Below are positions 56,441-64,000 of a stretch of 64,000 nt of DNA, piece after piece. The notes beneath the pieces were generated by a model. The model searched no databases, was not told where the DNA came from, and saw nothing but the letters and a program-made list of their open reading frames with translations. Positions within the stretch are counted from its first letter, which is position 1. Every line of letters begins with the position of its first letter. The DNA is taken from the NCBI GenBank assembly GCA_963789175.1, contig CAWBJO010000008.1, positions 1-64,000 on the forward strand, given 5' to 3'. This DNA comes from CAWBJO01 sp963789175. Its GTDB lineage: Bacteria > Pseudomonadota > Alphaproteobacteria > Rhizobiales > Aestuariivirgaceae. A program made the position numbers and the translations under genes.

Positions 56441-57569
56441 TCACTTGACGGCCTTAGAACGCGGGGTTCGGTTCCAAGGAGATGCAAAGGGCCGGCGTGG
56501 AGCAGCCGACAGGATCATCATCAGCTCACCGATGTTCTCCGGGGTAACCAGACCGATTAGGCGGGATGTGGCATCAACCACCCCGACCGCTGGGAGGCGA
56601 CCCTCCTGCAACAGGCGCAAAGCTTCCTCAAGCGGTTGGCGACCATGAATGACCGGGATGTCGGACCGCATAACCTCGAGCACGGGAGTATCGGGCCCCC
56701 GTTCCCGCAACGCGCGGATCATATCGTCTCGGGTAAGGATCCCCCGAAGCAGGCCAGCGCCATCGACGATCGGAAATTCGTGTTGTGTCGTCCGGATCAG
56801 GCACTGGACGGCATCTTCGACCTGGCTGTTCGGATTAAGAGACTCAAACTCGGTAATCATGCCATCGGACACCAGCATGCCCGCGGGATACCTGTCGCAT
56901 CTGAACGGCGTGAGATTCGCTGGCTGCGCCAAGATAAACGAAGACGGCTATAAAAATGAGCAGTGGATTACCGAAGAGACCAAGGACTCCGAAACCGAAG
57001 GCCACCACCTGTCCGACCGCGGCAGCGATCTGCGTGCCGCGAGCATAGCCTAGGCGGTAAGCAAGAAGCGCCCGCAGAACGCGCCCCCCATCCATTGGAA
57101 AGGCCGGTATCAGATTGAAAATAGCCAGGAAGATATTCACCATAACGAGGCGGGCGAGCAAACTGACCTGGGGGTTTTGCAGCTCCATGCTGTCCGCCGA
57201 GGGATAGCCACCCAGCACTGCGTAGAGGATCGCGGCAATCACGATGTTAACGGCCGGCCCCGCAAGTGCAACAACGAGCTCCTGAGAAGGCTCCTCTGGA
57301 ATGCGCTCCAGCCGTGCCACTCCTCCTATAGGCAGAAGCGTGATGTCCGGCGTGCGTACGCCGTAGTGGCGTGCTGCAAAGACGTGCCCAAACTCGTGCA
57401 GCAGTACACACGCGAAGAGAAGAACGATGAACGCCACACCCTGCAAAGCAGCATTGGGACCCCCCTGTGCATAGTGGGCACCTGCGATCCATATGAGGAA
57501 AAGCAGGAAAGTGATATGGATCCGGACGATCGTGCCCTTCACCGTAAAAATTGGAATCGACCACGCCAT
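56441..57569 (-). pseudogene. Membrane site-2-type metalloprotease (M50) with C-terminal CBS pair, frameshifted
   Basis: The N-terminal part (57,569 downward) has membrane segments and FACVLLHEFGHVFAARHYGV (HExxH zinc site), RIPEEPSQELVVALAGPAVN, and NLIPAFPMDGGRVLRALLA (third ligand NxxPxxPxDGG). The C-terminal part has two CBS domains (MITEFESLNPNSQVEDAVQCL, PIVDGAGLLRGILTRDDMIRAL, VMRSDIPVIHGRQPLEEALRLL, VVDATSRLIGLVTPENIGEL). A single frame change near 56,882, within QMRQVSRG-MLVSDG, splits what in relatives is one polypeptide of about 375 residues. Without correction the protease would end with a foreign tail and the CBS part would be untranslated or separate. Confidence 0.75.
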
Positions 57570-58193
57570 ATGGAACTTTCCCTTAGGAACTGGCACACAA
57601 CGCAGGACGTTCTGGATGGCTCCTGCCAGTCGATGTCCTCACCTCGAGATAAGGCCGCTAAGGTTTACATTTAGACGCAGAAAACTGGCAAAAAGCTACC
57701 AACAATGTGAGCCTTTAGACGTTCGGAAACAGAGATTCCATTTGCCTCATTTGGAGGCAATGAGTCGATAGTTGTATTCAACAGTGTCGAGGCTGGGTCG
57801 CGAGAAACTGCTTAATCGAGCTGTGTCGTTGCCAAGCTTGACTTCCAATATTTCTCCGGACGCCTCTCGAGAACGCGCTCAGCGGCTCTAGCTCGCTGAT
57901 CGACGCAATACACTGTTGTCCGGGAAAGAGGCCTCCAGGCCCCTCTAAGCCGTTTTGCACAGACATCTAGGCGAAGCCGTTGGCGTCTTGATGACGAAGT
58001 GGTTGCGGGCCGTCCGCTCAACACGCCATGGGCCTGCGGAACTTGCGCCGCTCGATCATGCACAACCTCGTTGGGGATGACGGGGTTCAAAATTGGCGAA
58101 AGGTTCTAGCGATCAAATGAATCACCAAAAAGCCAACCTCTCCGCAAGCTTCGAGAATTGCGAAAAGGTTGGCTGCCCTCCAGCAGTCGGGCA
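57570..58193. other. Gene-poor stretch with repeat copy
   Basis: No supported gene. It holds the short intergenic repeat at 57,891-57,975. Confidence 0.45.
57891..57975. repeat. Short intergenic repeat, copy d
   Basis: AGCGGCTCTAGCTCG, then GATCGACGCAATACACTGT, CCCCTCTAAGCCGTTTTGCA and AGACATCTAGG: clear match to copies a and b over nearly their full length. Confidence 0.65.
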
Positions 58194-58346
58194 CTACTGT
58201 GTCTGTTCAGACAATTCAGCGAAGTGGGCTCTGTCGTCGATCGGGATGATTCCCATGCCCAATGCCCCGCTCCCGACGATGATTGTGGCTAAACTCACGC
58301 CCAACATCATCGCGAGGACATCACGACCCACAGGCCGGAAATGCAT
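58194..58346 (-). CDS. Very small putative membrane protein
   Basis: 49 residues beginning MHFRPVGRDVLAMMLGVSLATIIVG with one hydrophobic segment and ending DDRAHFAELSEQTQ. GGAGA stands at a good distance before ATG 58,346, the reason for choosing it over the upstream start at 58,424. No family recognised; could be spurious. Confidence 0.35.
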   Translation of the reverse strand: MHFRPVGRDVLAMMLGVSLATIIVGSGALGMGIIPIDDRAHFAELSEQTQ

Positions 58347-58466
58347 CGCACAAATCTCCAGAAACACGTTCCGAGTCCAATGTGCGAAATGAGGGATTTG
58401 TTCCTTGGGCACAGGGAACAGCACGACTTCAAGAAGGTTGGAATTTAAGAAATTTAAGAGGTTCCA

Positions 58467-58772
58467 ATGCGTAGCGTGTTAGTTGCAATCGGGTTGCTAC
58501 TCGCACTTTTCGAGCCTGTAGCAGCAGACTACTTGCTCAACTGCCGACTGATGGATCCCGGCCACCCCCTCTACCGCCAGCACTGTAAAGAGGGCTCGCA
58601 GGTCATTCGGTTAAAATGCGCAAGCGAGGAGGACTGCGTGAGCACGCTGGGGGACAGTGCTTCCGCAAGCGGCACTGTTGTAGAGAATGCCGGCTCGGCA
58701 GTCGGCGCTGCGGGTGCTGCAGGATCATCAGCGGTTGGGGGAGCCGTCTCAGGAGCTGGAAACCTGCCCTGA
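58467..58772 (+). CDS. Small secreted hypothetical protein
   Basis: 101 residues with a signal peptide (MRSVLVAIGLLLALFEPVAADYLL). The mature part has four Cys (NCRLMDPGHPLYRQHCKEGS; RLKCASEEDCVSTLG) and an Ala/Gly-rich tail (GSAVGAAGAAGSSAVGGAVS). No family recognised. GAGG precedes the start. Confidence 0.5.
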   Translation: MRSVLVAIGLLLALFEPVAADYLLNCRLMDPGHPLYRQHCKEGSQVIRLKCASEEDCVSTLGDSASASGTVVENAGSAVGAAGAAGSSAVGGAVSGAGNLP

Positions 58773-59009
58773 GACGCGAAAGCGGTGTTCCTTTTGTGCG
58801 GAGGTAAGCCGCCCGTGATACTCGTAGTCTTACGAACCATCCAGTCGGCCGACTCTCCAGCGAAGCTTGGGGGCGGGCGAGAGACGCTCCTTCAATTGCG
58901 CAACCACTATGACATCGTGACCAACTTACTGTCACCGTCCCTGCAGCACTCCAAGCGGTCGGACTACTGAGCCTGTTTTTCGCGTCGCCGGTTCCGTCGA
59001 TCCAAAATG

Positions 59010-59855
59010 TCAATTCTTGAGAAATGAGACAATCTCATTGGAGAAATTTTCTGGCTCATCCTGCTGCAACCAGTGAGACGCCGTCTCAATCCTTATTAAT
59101 TTAGAATTTGGGATCTCCTCGGCAAGCCTTTCACCGTCTGTAATCCTCTGCCAAATGTCGTGGACTCCCCACAGGATCAAAGTCGGCGCAGTAATACAGT
59201 GATGACGGTCTACCAGAGCCATCGTGTGATTGGTATTGAGAGAACTCGCGTTCCTGATAATGCTGATTTTGCCCTCCTCGTCGCCGTAAGGCGCGATGAT
59301 GCCGGCTCGAAAATCAGGGGTCAGTCGCTCCGGCCTATAAAGCCCGTCGGCCAGCCCTGATGCGACGAACTCAGCCACTTCAGTAGGTGTCTTGTTCCGC
59401 CAGTTCGGGTTGCCAAGGGCAATCATGTCGTCGATGGGCCACGAGTCGTAGGCAACGATGTTTGAAAGCACCAGTCTGTGAACTCGCTCGGGATGTTCGA
59501 TGCCGAGAATAAGAGCAACACCCCCGCCAGTGTCATGACCTACAAAAGTAGCTTTAGCAATTCCCAGGTGGTCCATGAGCCGGAGGATCATAGCGGTCTG
59601 CGCAGTGAGCGAACGGTCGAACCTGTCGCGACGGTCTGAGTAGCCATGCCCAAGAAAGTCTGGCGCCAATATCCTGCGGTGCGGCTCAAGCAACGGAATG
59701 ACATCGTGGTACAGGTATGACCAGGTTGGGATTCCGTGAAGCAAAAATACTGGTTCCCCTTGTCCAACATCCGTATACGCAATTCGTAGCGGCACTGCGG
59801 CAAGGCCATCGAGTTCGATCAGAGTTTGTCGCTCTCGGAATGCGCGGTGATCCAT
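59010..59855 (-). CDS. Alpha/beta hydrolase, haloalkane-dehalogenase/epoxide-hydrolase-like
   Basis: About 281 residues. FLLHGIPTWSYLYHDVIPLL (HG oxyanion), ILAPDFLGHGYSDRRDRFDR, the nucleophile elbow ATFVGHDTGGGVALIL with Asp as likely nucleophile (HDxG), TLILWGVHDIWQRI and ETASHWLQQDEPENF (His). An Asp nucleophile with a Trp nearby favours dehalogenase/epoxide-hydrolase chemistry over esterase. ATG 59,855 is chosen; upstream starts at 59,945 are possible. No neighbouring genes point to a substrate. Confidence 0.78.
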   Translation of the reverse strand: MDHRAFRERQTLIELDGLAAVPLRIAYTDVGQGEPVFLLHGIPTWSYLYHDVIPLLEPHRRILAPDFLGHGYSDRRDRFDRSLTAQTAMILRLMDHLGIAKATFVGHDTGGGVALILGIEHPERVHRLVLSNIVAYDSWPIDDMIALGNPNWRNKTPTEVAEFVASGLADGLYRPERLTPDFRAGIIAPYGDEEGKISIIRNASSLNTNHTMALVDRHHCITAPTLILWGVHDIWQRITDGERLAEEIPNSKLIRIETASHWLQQDEPENFSNEIVSFLKN

Positions 59856-60350
59856 GGCAGACTGAACCTGTTTGGGAGCCGTCAGGACTGATGCTTGAGT
59901 GTCGGCTGAAGGGGGGTGCTTCGCAAGGTTGTAACTCTCACCCACTCAGTGTTTTCGATCGGGTTCGAAGTTTGGCTTGGTCAAGCCGTCCCAACTACAA
60001 TTTCTGCCACACCAACTGACCCGGAGCCATCTGGGCGCAAGGTGTTTGAGCTTGCGCTGACAGATCAATTTATCGCTGATGAAGGGGCCGCCTGCCGGAT
60101 TTGGCACAGCGTACTGCGCCAGAGCATTGCGTGTCCCGCTACACCATCAAGAGAGAGGGGATCTAAAGCCCGCGGCTTCGATCGATAACGTGACGCCAGG
60201 ACTTCTTAAAAATTCCAGCAATGCTTTGGCCCCTTTGCTTTTCTTAGCGCGGCTAAGGAGCACGGCAGTTTTCTGAATTGGGCTCTTTCATTAGCGCTGG
60301 TCATAGTTTTGCTTAACGCAGTGAGCCGGCAGGTTGGCTGCCTAACCGAT
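59856..60350. other. Gene-poor stretch
   Basis: No supported gene and no clear hairpin noticed. Confidence 0.4.
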
Positions 60351-60707
60351 CTACCGGATGGGCGTCAGCTTTTCCCTTCCGATCTCTGCCTTGTGGAAGT
60401 CGTCGAAAAAAGTGCCCTCTATGGTACCATCCTTTGAGATCTCATAGATGCCTACCCCGGGCGCTCCGCGAAAAACATAAGACACAGCAAGGGTCGCACC
60501 TTTCAACATACAAATGCCCATAGACCCGCCCGCCCATTTGATGCGGCAGGTGTTCTCAGACATCATCACGATTTCTGCTGTCCCCAAAATATTCGCACCG
60601 GCTTGGTTGGTAGTCTCCGCCCTGTAACGACCGGCGATGTCTTGGGCAGCGGCTGAAGAGCCCGCTGCAGCGACATAGAGAAGCAAAGCTGAAGCTCTTA
60701 TAATCAT
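60351..60707 (-). CDS. Small secreted hypothetical protein
   Basis: 118 residues with a signal peptide (MIIRASALLLYVAAAGSSAAAQ). The mature domain is strand-rich: IAGRYRAETTNQAGANILGT, CRIKWAGGSMGICMLKGATLAV, YEISKDGTIEGTFFDD. Alternating strand pattern suggests a small beta-barrel exported protein; family not recognised. GGGAGGAG precedes the ATG. Confidence 0.6.
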   Translation of the reverse strand: MIIRASALLLYVAAAGSSAAAQDIAGRYRAETTNQAGANILGTAEIVMMSENTCRIKWAGGSMGICMLKGATLAVSYVFRGAPGVGIYEISKDGTIEGTFFDDFHKAEIGREKLTPIR

Positions 60708-60753
60708 CGATCTCCTCCCAGAGGCTTGGTCCTAGTTACCCAAGAATTTTGCA

Positions 60754-60935
60754 CTAAGTATTGGCCGTGAGGATCGTCCATATGAACGCCGCGACCATGC
60801 GAGCGTAGTGGAATCTCTCGCCGAAGTTCGAGAACCATCCGGCTTCATAGGCTTCTATGGTGAAGCGGGCGAAACCCTGGCCGGTGTAGATGAGCAGGAA
60901 CAGGAACGCGAGCCCCTTGCTCTGCAGATATAACC
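60754..60935 (-). pseudogene. Small membrane protein, N-terminally cut
   Basis: Reads LQSKGLAFLFLLIYTGQGFARFTIEAYEAGWFSNFGERFHYARMVAAFIWTILTANT, hydrophobic and probably membrane-bound. The sequence upstream of LQSKG runs into the EAL remnant on the other strand, so the true start is missing. Family unknown. Confidence 0.35.
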
Positions 60936-60940
60936 ACTGC

Positions 60941-61453
60941 CCGCGAGTTTCCGTCAACCTTTCGCCGGTTCAATTCCGTAGTCCGAACCTAACATTGGCT
61001 GTCTTCAACGCCCTGGCCAATTCAGGGATTTCTGCGACTAGGTTGGACCTGGAGATTACAGAGAGTGTACTCCTTGAAGACAGCGAGCAGACCCTGGCCA
61101 TATTGCACCAGCTACACGGTATGGGCGTCCAAATTTCGATGGATGATTTTGGCACGGGCTATTCGTCGTTGAGCTATCTGCAAAAATTCCCGTTCAGCAA
61201 AATCAAAATCGACAAGTCGTTCGTTCGGGATCTCGACACCAAAGCCAATTCAGTTGCAATCGTGCGCGCTGTTACCGGCCTGAGCCAGAGCCTTGGAATT
61301 GCAACAACAGCCGAAGGCGTAGAAACGGCAGAGCAGCTAGCTAGGCTTCGGACGGAAGGCTGCACTGAAATCCAAGGCTACTATGTTAGTCCTCCCCGCC
61401 CTCTCCACGAGGCCACAGCGCTACTAAAAATAAACTTACGCTCCGCGAGGTAA
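60941..61453 (+). pseudogene. EAL-domain (cyclic-di-GMP phosphodiesterase) C-terminal remnant
   Basis: Encodes the second half of an EAL domain: VSVNLSPVQFRSP, LDLEITESVLLEDSEQTLAIL, GVQISMDDFGTGYSSLSYLQKFPFSKIKIDKSFV (DDFGTG metal motif), TTAEGVETAEQLARLR and EIQGYYVSPPRPL. The EAL motif itself, the first third of the domain and any sensor/GGDEF part are missing. The break at about 60,938 adjoins another cut gene on the opposite strand. Confidence 0.8.
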
Positions 61454-61720
61454 GCTAACTAGAATTACGTTCTGGGCATCCGTTGCCGTTCATCGTGGGA
61501 AATGGTCAGCCAACTCGATTCGAAATTGGGAGAAGTTCGACTTCGCAGCGCTCTGCTGAGCTCCGGACTTCCCTCAGAAACAAATTGCGAAATTCACTTT
61601 CAGGAACGTGAAGCCCCCCATTGCGTGCCCCCCTGATGGCCACTCCGCCTCGGTACTACGGAAAAAGCGGGAGCCGCTTATTTCAGCGGTCCCCAAACAA
61701 ATGTCGGCTGATTGTAGGTT

Positions 61721-62146
61721 CTATTGCGCAGCCACTACCTGGCCGCGGATCTCGCCATTCGGGTTTTGGGCCGTATGGATATTCAGGTAGGTATTTCCTT
61801 CGCGGATCATCTGCAGCTGCTCCGGAGTAACATCGGCCGAGCCTTCCGCTATGTTAGCTGAGATATCCACCACCGGACCCGCGTTTTCGCCAGCCTTTGC
61901 AGGGCCGTGGAAATGAGCTGCGGTAGCGTCCCCGGTCAACCCTTCGTGGGTGATTTTCCAGCTTACTTTATTGCCTTCAGTGTCGAGAGTCACCACAGCT
62001 GCGCCGGTCGCCGGGCTATCGCTAGGTGGGACCTCTTCTGACGCTTTGAGATCAGCCTTCATTTGCACCATTTCGGCTGAAGCCGGACTGGCAAACGCTA
62101 TTAGAGATGCGGACAACAATCCTGAAACCAAGAGTGAACAATGCAT
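61721..62146 (-). CDS. CHRD-domain secreted protein
   Basis: 141 residues with a signal peptide (LVSGLLSASLIAFASPASA). The CHRD fold is evident: MKADLKASEEVPPSDSPATGAAVVTLD, VSWKITHEGLTGDATAAHFHGPAKAGENAGPVVDIS, GNTYLNIHTAQNPNGEIRGQV. CHRD domains are extracellular; function in bacteria is mostly unknown. Confidence 0.88.
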   Translation of the reverse strand: MHCSLLVSGLLSASLIAFASPASAEMVQMKADLKASEEVPPSDSPATGAAVVTLDTEGNKVSWKITHEGLTGDATAAHFHGPAKAGENAGPVVDISANIAEGSADVTPEQLQMIREGNTYLNIHTAQNPNGEIRGQVVAAQ

Positions 62147-62500
62147 GGAGGGGTGTCCTTGTTTCGCTAGAATTTTAGAGGCCGGCCCCTAACCTCTCTC
62201 GACGACAACTTCCCACTGTTTAGAAGGTTGCCAGAGGTCCTTGGCTTGATGCTCATGAGTTGGTCAATCCATATGGGCTCACGAAAGGACCCTACCGAGT
62301 CGCCCTAGTCGGGAAGCTCCAGTTGCCGCGAGCGCTCGGACTGCTCGCAGTCTTGACCTGCGTGCCACGCGAGCCTTGCCGCGCTTGGCATCATTCTTGC
62401 GGCCCTCAGAACCCTGGCTTTGCTGACCTTGACGTCGTTTTCTCCTATCGCGAAAGCGCATGAGCCTTCCCACGCAGGGCCGACTATTGTCATGGGAAAG
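62147..62500. other. Gene-poor stretch
   Basis: No supported gene. A 62-residue minus-strand frame (62,305-62,493) reads plausibly (ENDVKVSKARVLRAARMM) but could not be placed. Confidence 0.35.
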
Positions 62501-63274
62501 CTACTGCAGGTTTGTGTGGAAGAACTGGGTTGTCCGGGCCCACGCCGCGTCCGCTAATTTCTTGTCATAACTCGGACGGTCTGGGAACGGGAAATAGTGA
62601 TCGCCCGCATACCAGTAGACCTCCATAGACTTGCCCGCCGCGGTCATCGCTTTCTCAAACCATTTAAGATCGATTTTGCTCACCTCATCGTCGTCCTCAG
62701 CCAATTGGAGCATTACCGGTCCCTTCAGGCGAGCCAAGCCCGCTGCTCCACGCTCAATCAGGCCGACATACACCACGGTCGCTTCCACGGGTATATTGAT
62801 CGATGCTTTCAGCGCCCAGCTTGCGCTGAAAGACCAGCCGACGACGCCGATCTTGCCATTGGTTCGATGGTCGGCCTTGAGCCACTCAATCCATGTGGCA
62901 ATCGTTTCGGCCGCCTTTGCCGGATTTGAGTCGACTTCGTTTCTAAGTAACGCGCGAGTAGCTTCGTCCTTGGCCGTTCGCCCGTCAAAGAGATCAAGGG
63001 CAAGCGCAAAGAAGCCATCCCGGGCGAAGTCGCTTGTGAACTGCTTGTACACATCGAGCAGTCCGCTACTCGCGTGGATCAACAACACAGCCGGCGCGGG
63101 GACGGTCGATGGGACCGCCACCACTCCGGAGACGGTACGGCCGTTGGAGGTTTTCACACTCATGGCCTCGAGGCCGGTCTGCGCGGAGGCTGTTCGGTTC
63201 GGTATTGTAAGTTTCGCAATGAAGGGCACACTCGCAAGCCCTGTGAGTACCTTACGACGGGGGATCTTAGTCAT
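62501..63274 (-). CDS. Dienelactone-hydrolase-like protein with Tat/Sec signal
   Basis: 257 residues. The leader MTKIPRRKVLTGLASVPFIAKL has twin Arg. The core shows APAVLLIHASSGLLDVYKQF, FFALALDLFDGR, the elbow IGVVGWSFSASWALKAS (Ser where classical DLH has Cys in GFCxGG), VMLQLAEDDDEV (acid) and YAGDHYFPFPDR (His). The exported form with a Ser nucleophile suggests an esterase-like enzyme rather than true dienelactone hydrolase. Confidence 0.78.
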   Translation of the reverse strand: MTKIPRRKVLTGLASVPFIAKLTIPNRTASAQTGLEAMSVKTSNGRTVSGVVAVPSTVPAPAVLLIHASSGLLDVYKQFTSDFARDGFFALALDLFDGRTAKDEATRALLRNEVDSNPAKAAETIATWIEWLKADHRTNGKIGVVGWSFSASWALKASINIPVEATVVYVGLIERGAAGLARLKGPVMLQLAEDDDEVSKIDLKWFEKAMTAAGKSMEVYWYAGDHYFPFPDRPSYDKKLADAAWARTTQFFHTNLQ

Positions 63275-63392
63275 CGACAGCCTCCCTCCTGGCAATTTCG
63301 AAACGGCGTCTGCCACAATTTGGGGACGCTAATATCCTGGAAGTGGACACTGGCAAGCGACAACGACAACCGGCTCGTTATGGGTTCGCGGC

Positions 63393-63644
63393 CTAGTCTC
63401 TTAGGTATTGTACGGCTGCAAGGTGATTGTAAAGCTTGGCAATCACTTCCTCGAACAAATGCATCGTGGCTTTTGCCTGCGCTTTGGCAGTCTCGTGGGC
63501 ACGGGACTCGGTGAGCAGCTTGTGCTGCTGATCGAGCCTGGCCTCTGCTTCGTCAATAAGAATGAAAATCCGCCGGATTTCATCGTCACGCCGATGCTGT
63601 CTCAAGTCGACAGGCTGAATCGGAAGCTGCTCTTTGCTAACCAA
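63393..63644 (-). CDS. Small helical hypothetical protein
   Basis: 83 residues, charged and helical (IRRIFILIDEAEARLDQQHK, LTESRAHETAKAQAKATMHL, IAKLYNHLAAVQYLRD). Start TTG at 63,644 is uncertain. Family unknown. Confidence 0.4.
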   Translation of the reverse strand: MVSKEQLPIQPVDLRQHRRDDEIRRIFILIDEAEARLDQQHKLLTESRAHETAKAQAKATMHLFEEVIAKLYNHLAAVQYLRD

Positions 63645-63645
63645 G

Positions 63646-63684
63646 GGAAAAATTCGGGAAGCTCCACGCAGGGTGGAGCTTCCC
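63646..63684 (-). terminator. Rho-independent terminator of the right-edge gene
   Basis: GGGAAGCTCCAC and GTGGAGCTTCCC form a perfect 12-bp stem (63,656-63,684) with a 5-base loop. On the minus strand it is followed by GAATTTTTCC, a U-tract. It ends 7 bases after the stop of the gene at 63,691. Confidence 0.85.
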
Positions 63685-63690
63685 CTGGCC

Positions 63691-64000
63691 TTAAATGGGA
63701 TCGACGTCGACGATACGCCCGCTGCGGGCGCTGACGAGAATCTTGAATGTCTCGCCTCGCCGATGCGCCAAATAGGTAAAGGTGCGGCCGCGGCAGTCTA
63801 TGGGTTTGACGCGATAGAAACCGCGGTCCCTAACCGCCTCACGACCGTCCCTACAGCTCAGCCGGTCGTTGCTCACGACGGCATAGCCCTGCCAGTATGG
63901 CTGCGGATACCAATAGCCCGAGTTATAGAAGCGATACTCGGCGTCCTTATGATGGCGCCGTCTGTGCTTATCGGAATCGAATTTCCAGTCTCTTCCTGAT
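63691..64000 (-). CDS. Exported protein, C-terminal part (runs off right edge), unknown function
   Basis: The minus-strand frame is open from the window edge to a stop at 63,691. It reads DWKFDSDKHRRRHHKDAEYRFYNSGYWYPQPYW, then VSNDRLSCRDGREAVRDRGFYRVKPIDCRGRTFTYLAHRRGETFKILVSARSGRIVDVDPI. The final part resembles a PepSY-like SCR-x-GRxxV-x-GFxxV repeat in small secreted alphaproteobacterial proteins. The N-terminus is outside the window, and the terminator follows. Confidence 0.65.
   Translation of the reverse strand, partial: SGRDWKFDSDKHRRRHHKDAEYRFYNSGYWYPQPYWQGYAVVSNDRLSCRDGREAVRDRGFYRVKPIDCRGRTFTYLAHRRGETFKILVSARSGRIVDVDPI

Overview
The window reads as three unlike blocks joined end to end. 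Block A (about 1-13,870) is very GC-rich and holds bacterial housekeeping genes: lexA, a PfkB kinase, an ECF sigma/anti-sigma pair, recG, rsmD, coaD, an aminotransferase, a glycolate-oxidase-like flavoprotein, a GT39 glycosyltransferase, a CDGSH protein, ftsH and the 3' end of clpB. Gene content, order and GC suggest an Acidobacteriota-type (Vicinamibacteria-like) chromosome; this is inference. Nearly every long gene here is broken by single-base frameshifts that restore the family sequence when corrected, which points to uncorrected sequencing error rather than decay. Block B (about 13,870-17,192) is a carbohydrate ABC transporter operon (tail of an ATPase, binding protein, two permeases), alphaproteobacterial in look, also with a few frameshifts. 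Block C (about 17,200-64,000) has lower GC, few frameshifts, and looks like accessory DNA of a Bradyrhizobium-like alphaproteobacterium. ClpB breaks off exactly where the ABC ATPase tail begins, so an assembly chimera is the simplest reading of the A/B join. The B/C join is less certain.

Block C, 17.3-36.2 kb: a VOC protein, a CIRCE-controlled groES-groEL whose groEL has an in-frame amber codon, a Crp/Fnr regulator, then a stretch rich in gene remnants (FAD oxidoreductase, peptidoglycan-binding protein, MBL hydrolase, a frameshifted unknown gene). Among them are intact genes: agmatinase-like ureohydrolase, peptide-type binding protein, alpha/beta hydrolase, TspO, HisKA_2 sensor kinase, YidB, dodecin. 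A 1.5-kb segment carrying a flavin monooxygenase-like gene occurs twice (22,021-23,556 and 34,670-36,203); the first copy has lost its start codon. Pieces of the same intergenic sequence recur at about 17.2, 56.3 and 57.9 kb.

36.5-47.2 kb is a coherent catabolic island. One arm (minus) has aroE-like dehydrogenase, a three-part TRAP transporter and type II dehydroquinase. The other arm (plus) has a TetR regulator, 3-dehydroshikimate dehydratase (quiC) and pcaD-pcaC-pcaH-pcaG-pcaB. Together they can take imported quinate/shikimate to protocatechuate and on to 3-oxoadipate. A near-palindrome shared by the aroE/tetR gap and the quiC leader is a likely operator for the TetR protein.

47.3-56.3 kb holds an eight-gene minus-strand operon (SDR dehydrogenase, CUT1 sugar ABC transporter, transketolase split into two subunits, SMP-30 lactonase) facing a LysR regulator. 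It looks like a sugar or sugar-acid pathway whose substrate cannot be read from sequence. 56.4-64 kb carries a frameshifted M50/CBS protease, hydrolases, small secreted proteins, a CHRD protein, an EAL remnant and a partial gene at the right edge. I saw no RNA genes, CRISPR arrays, transposases or phage genes.
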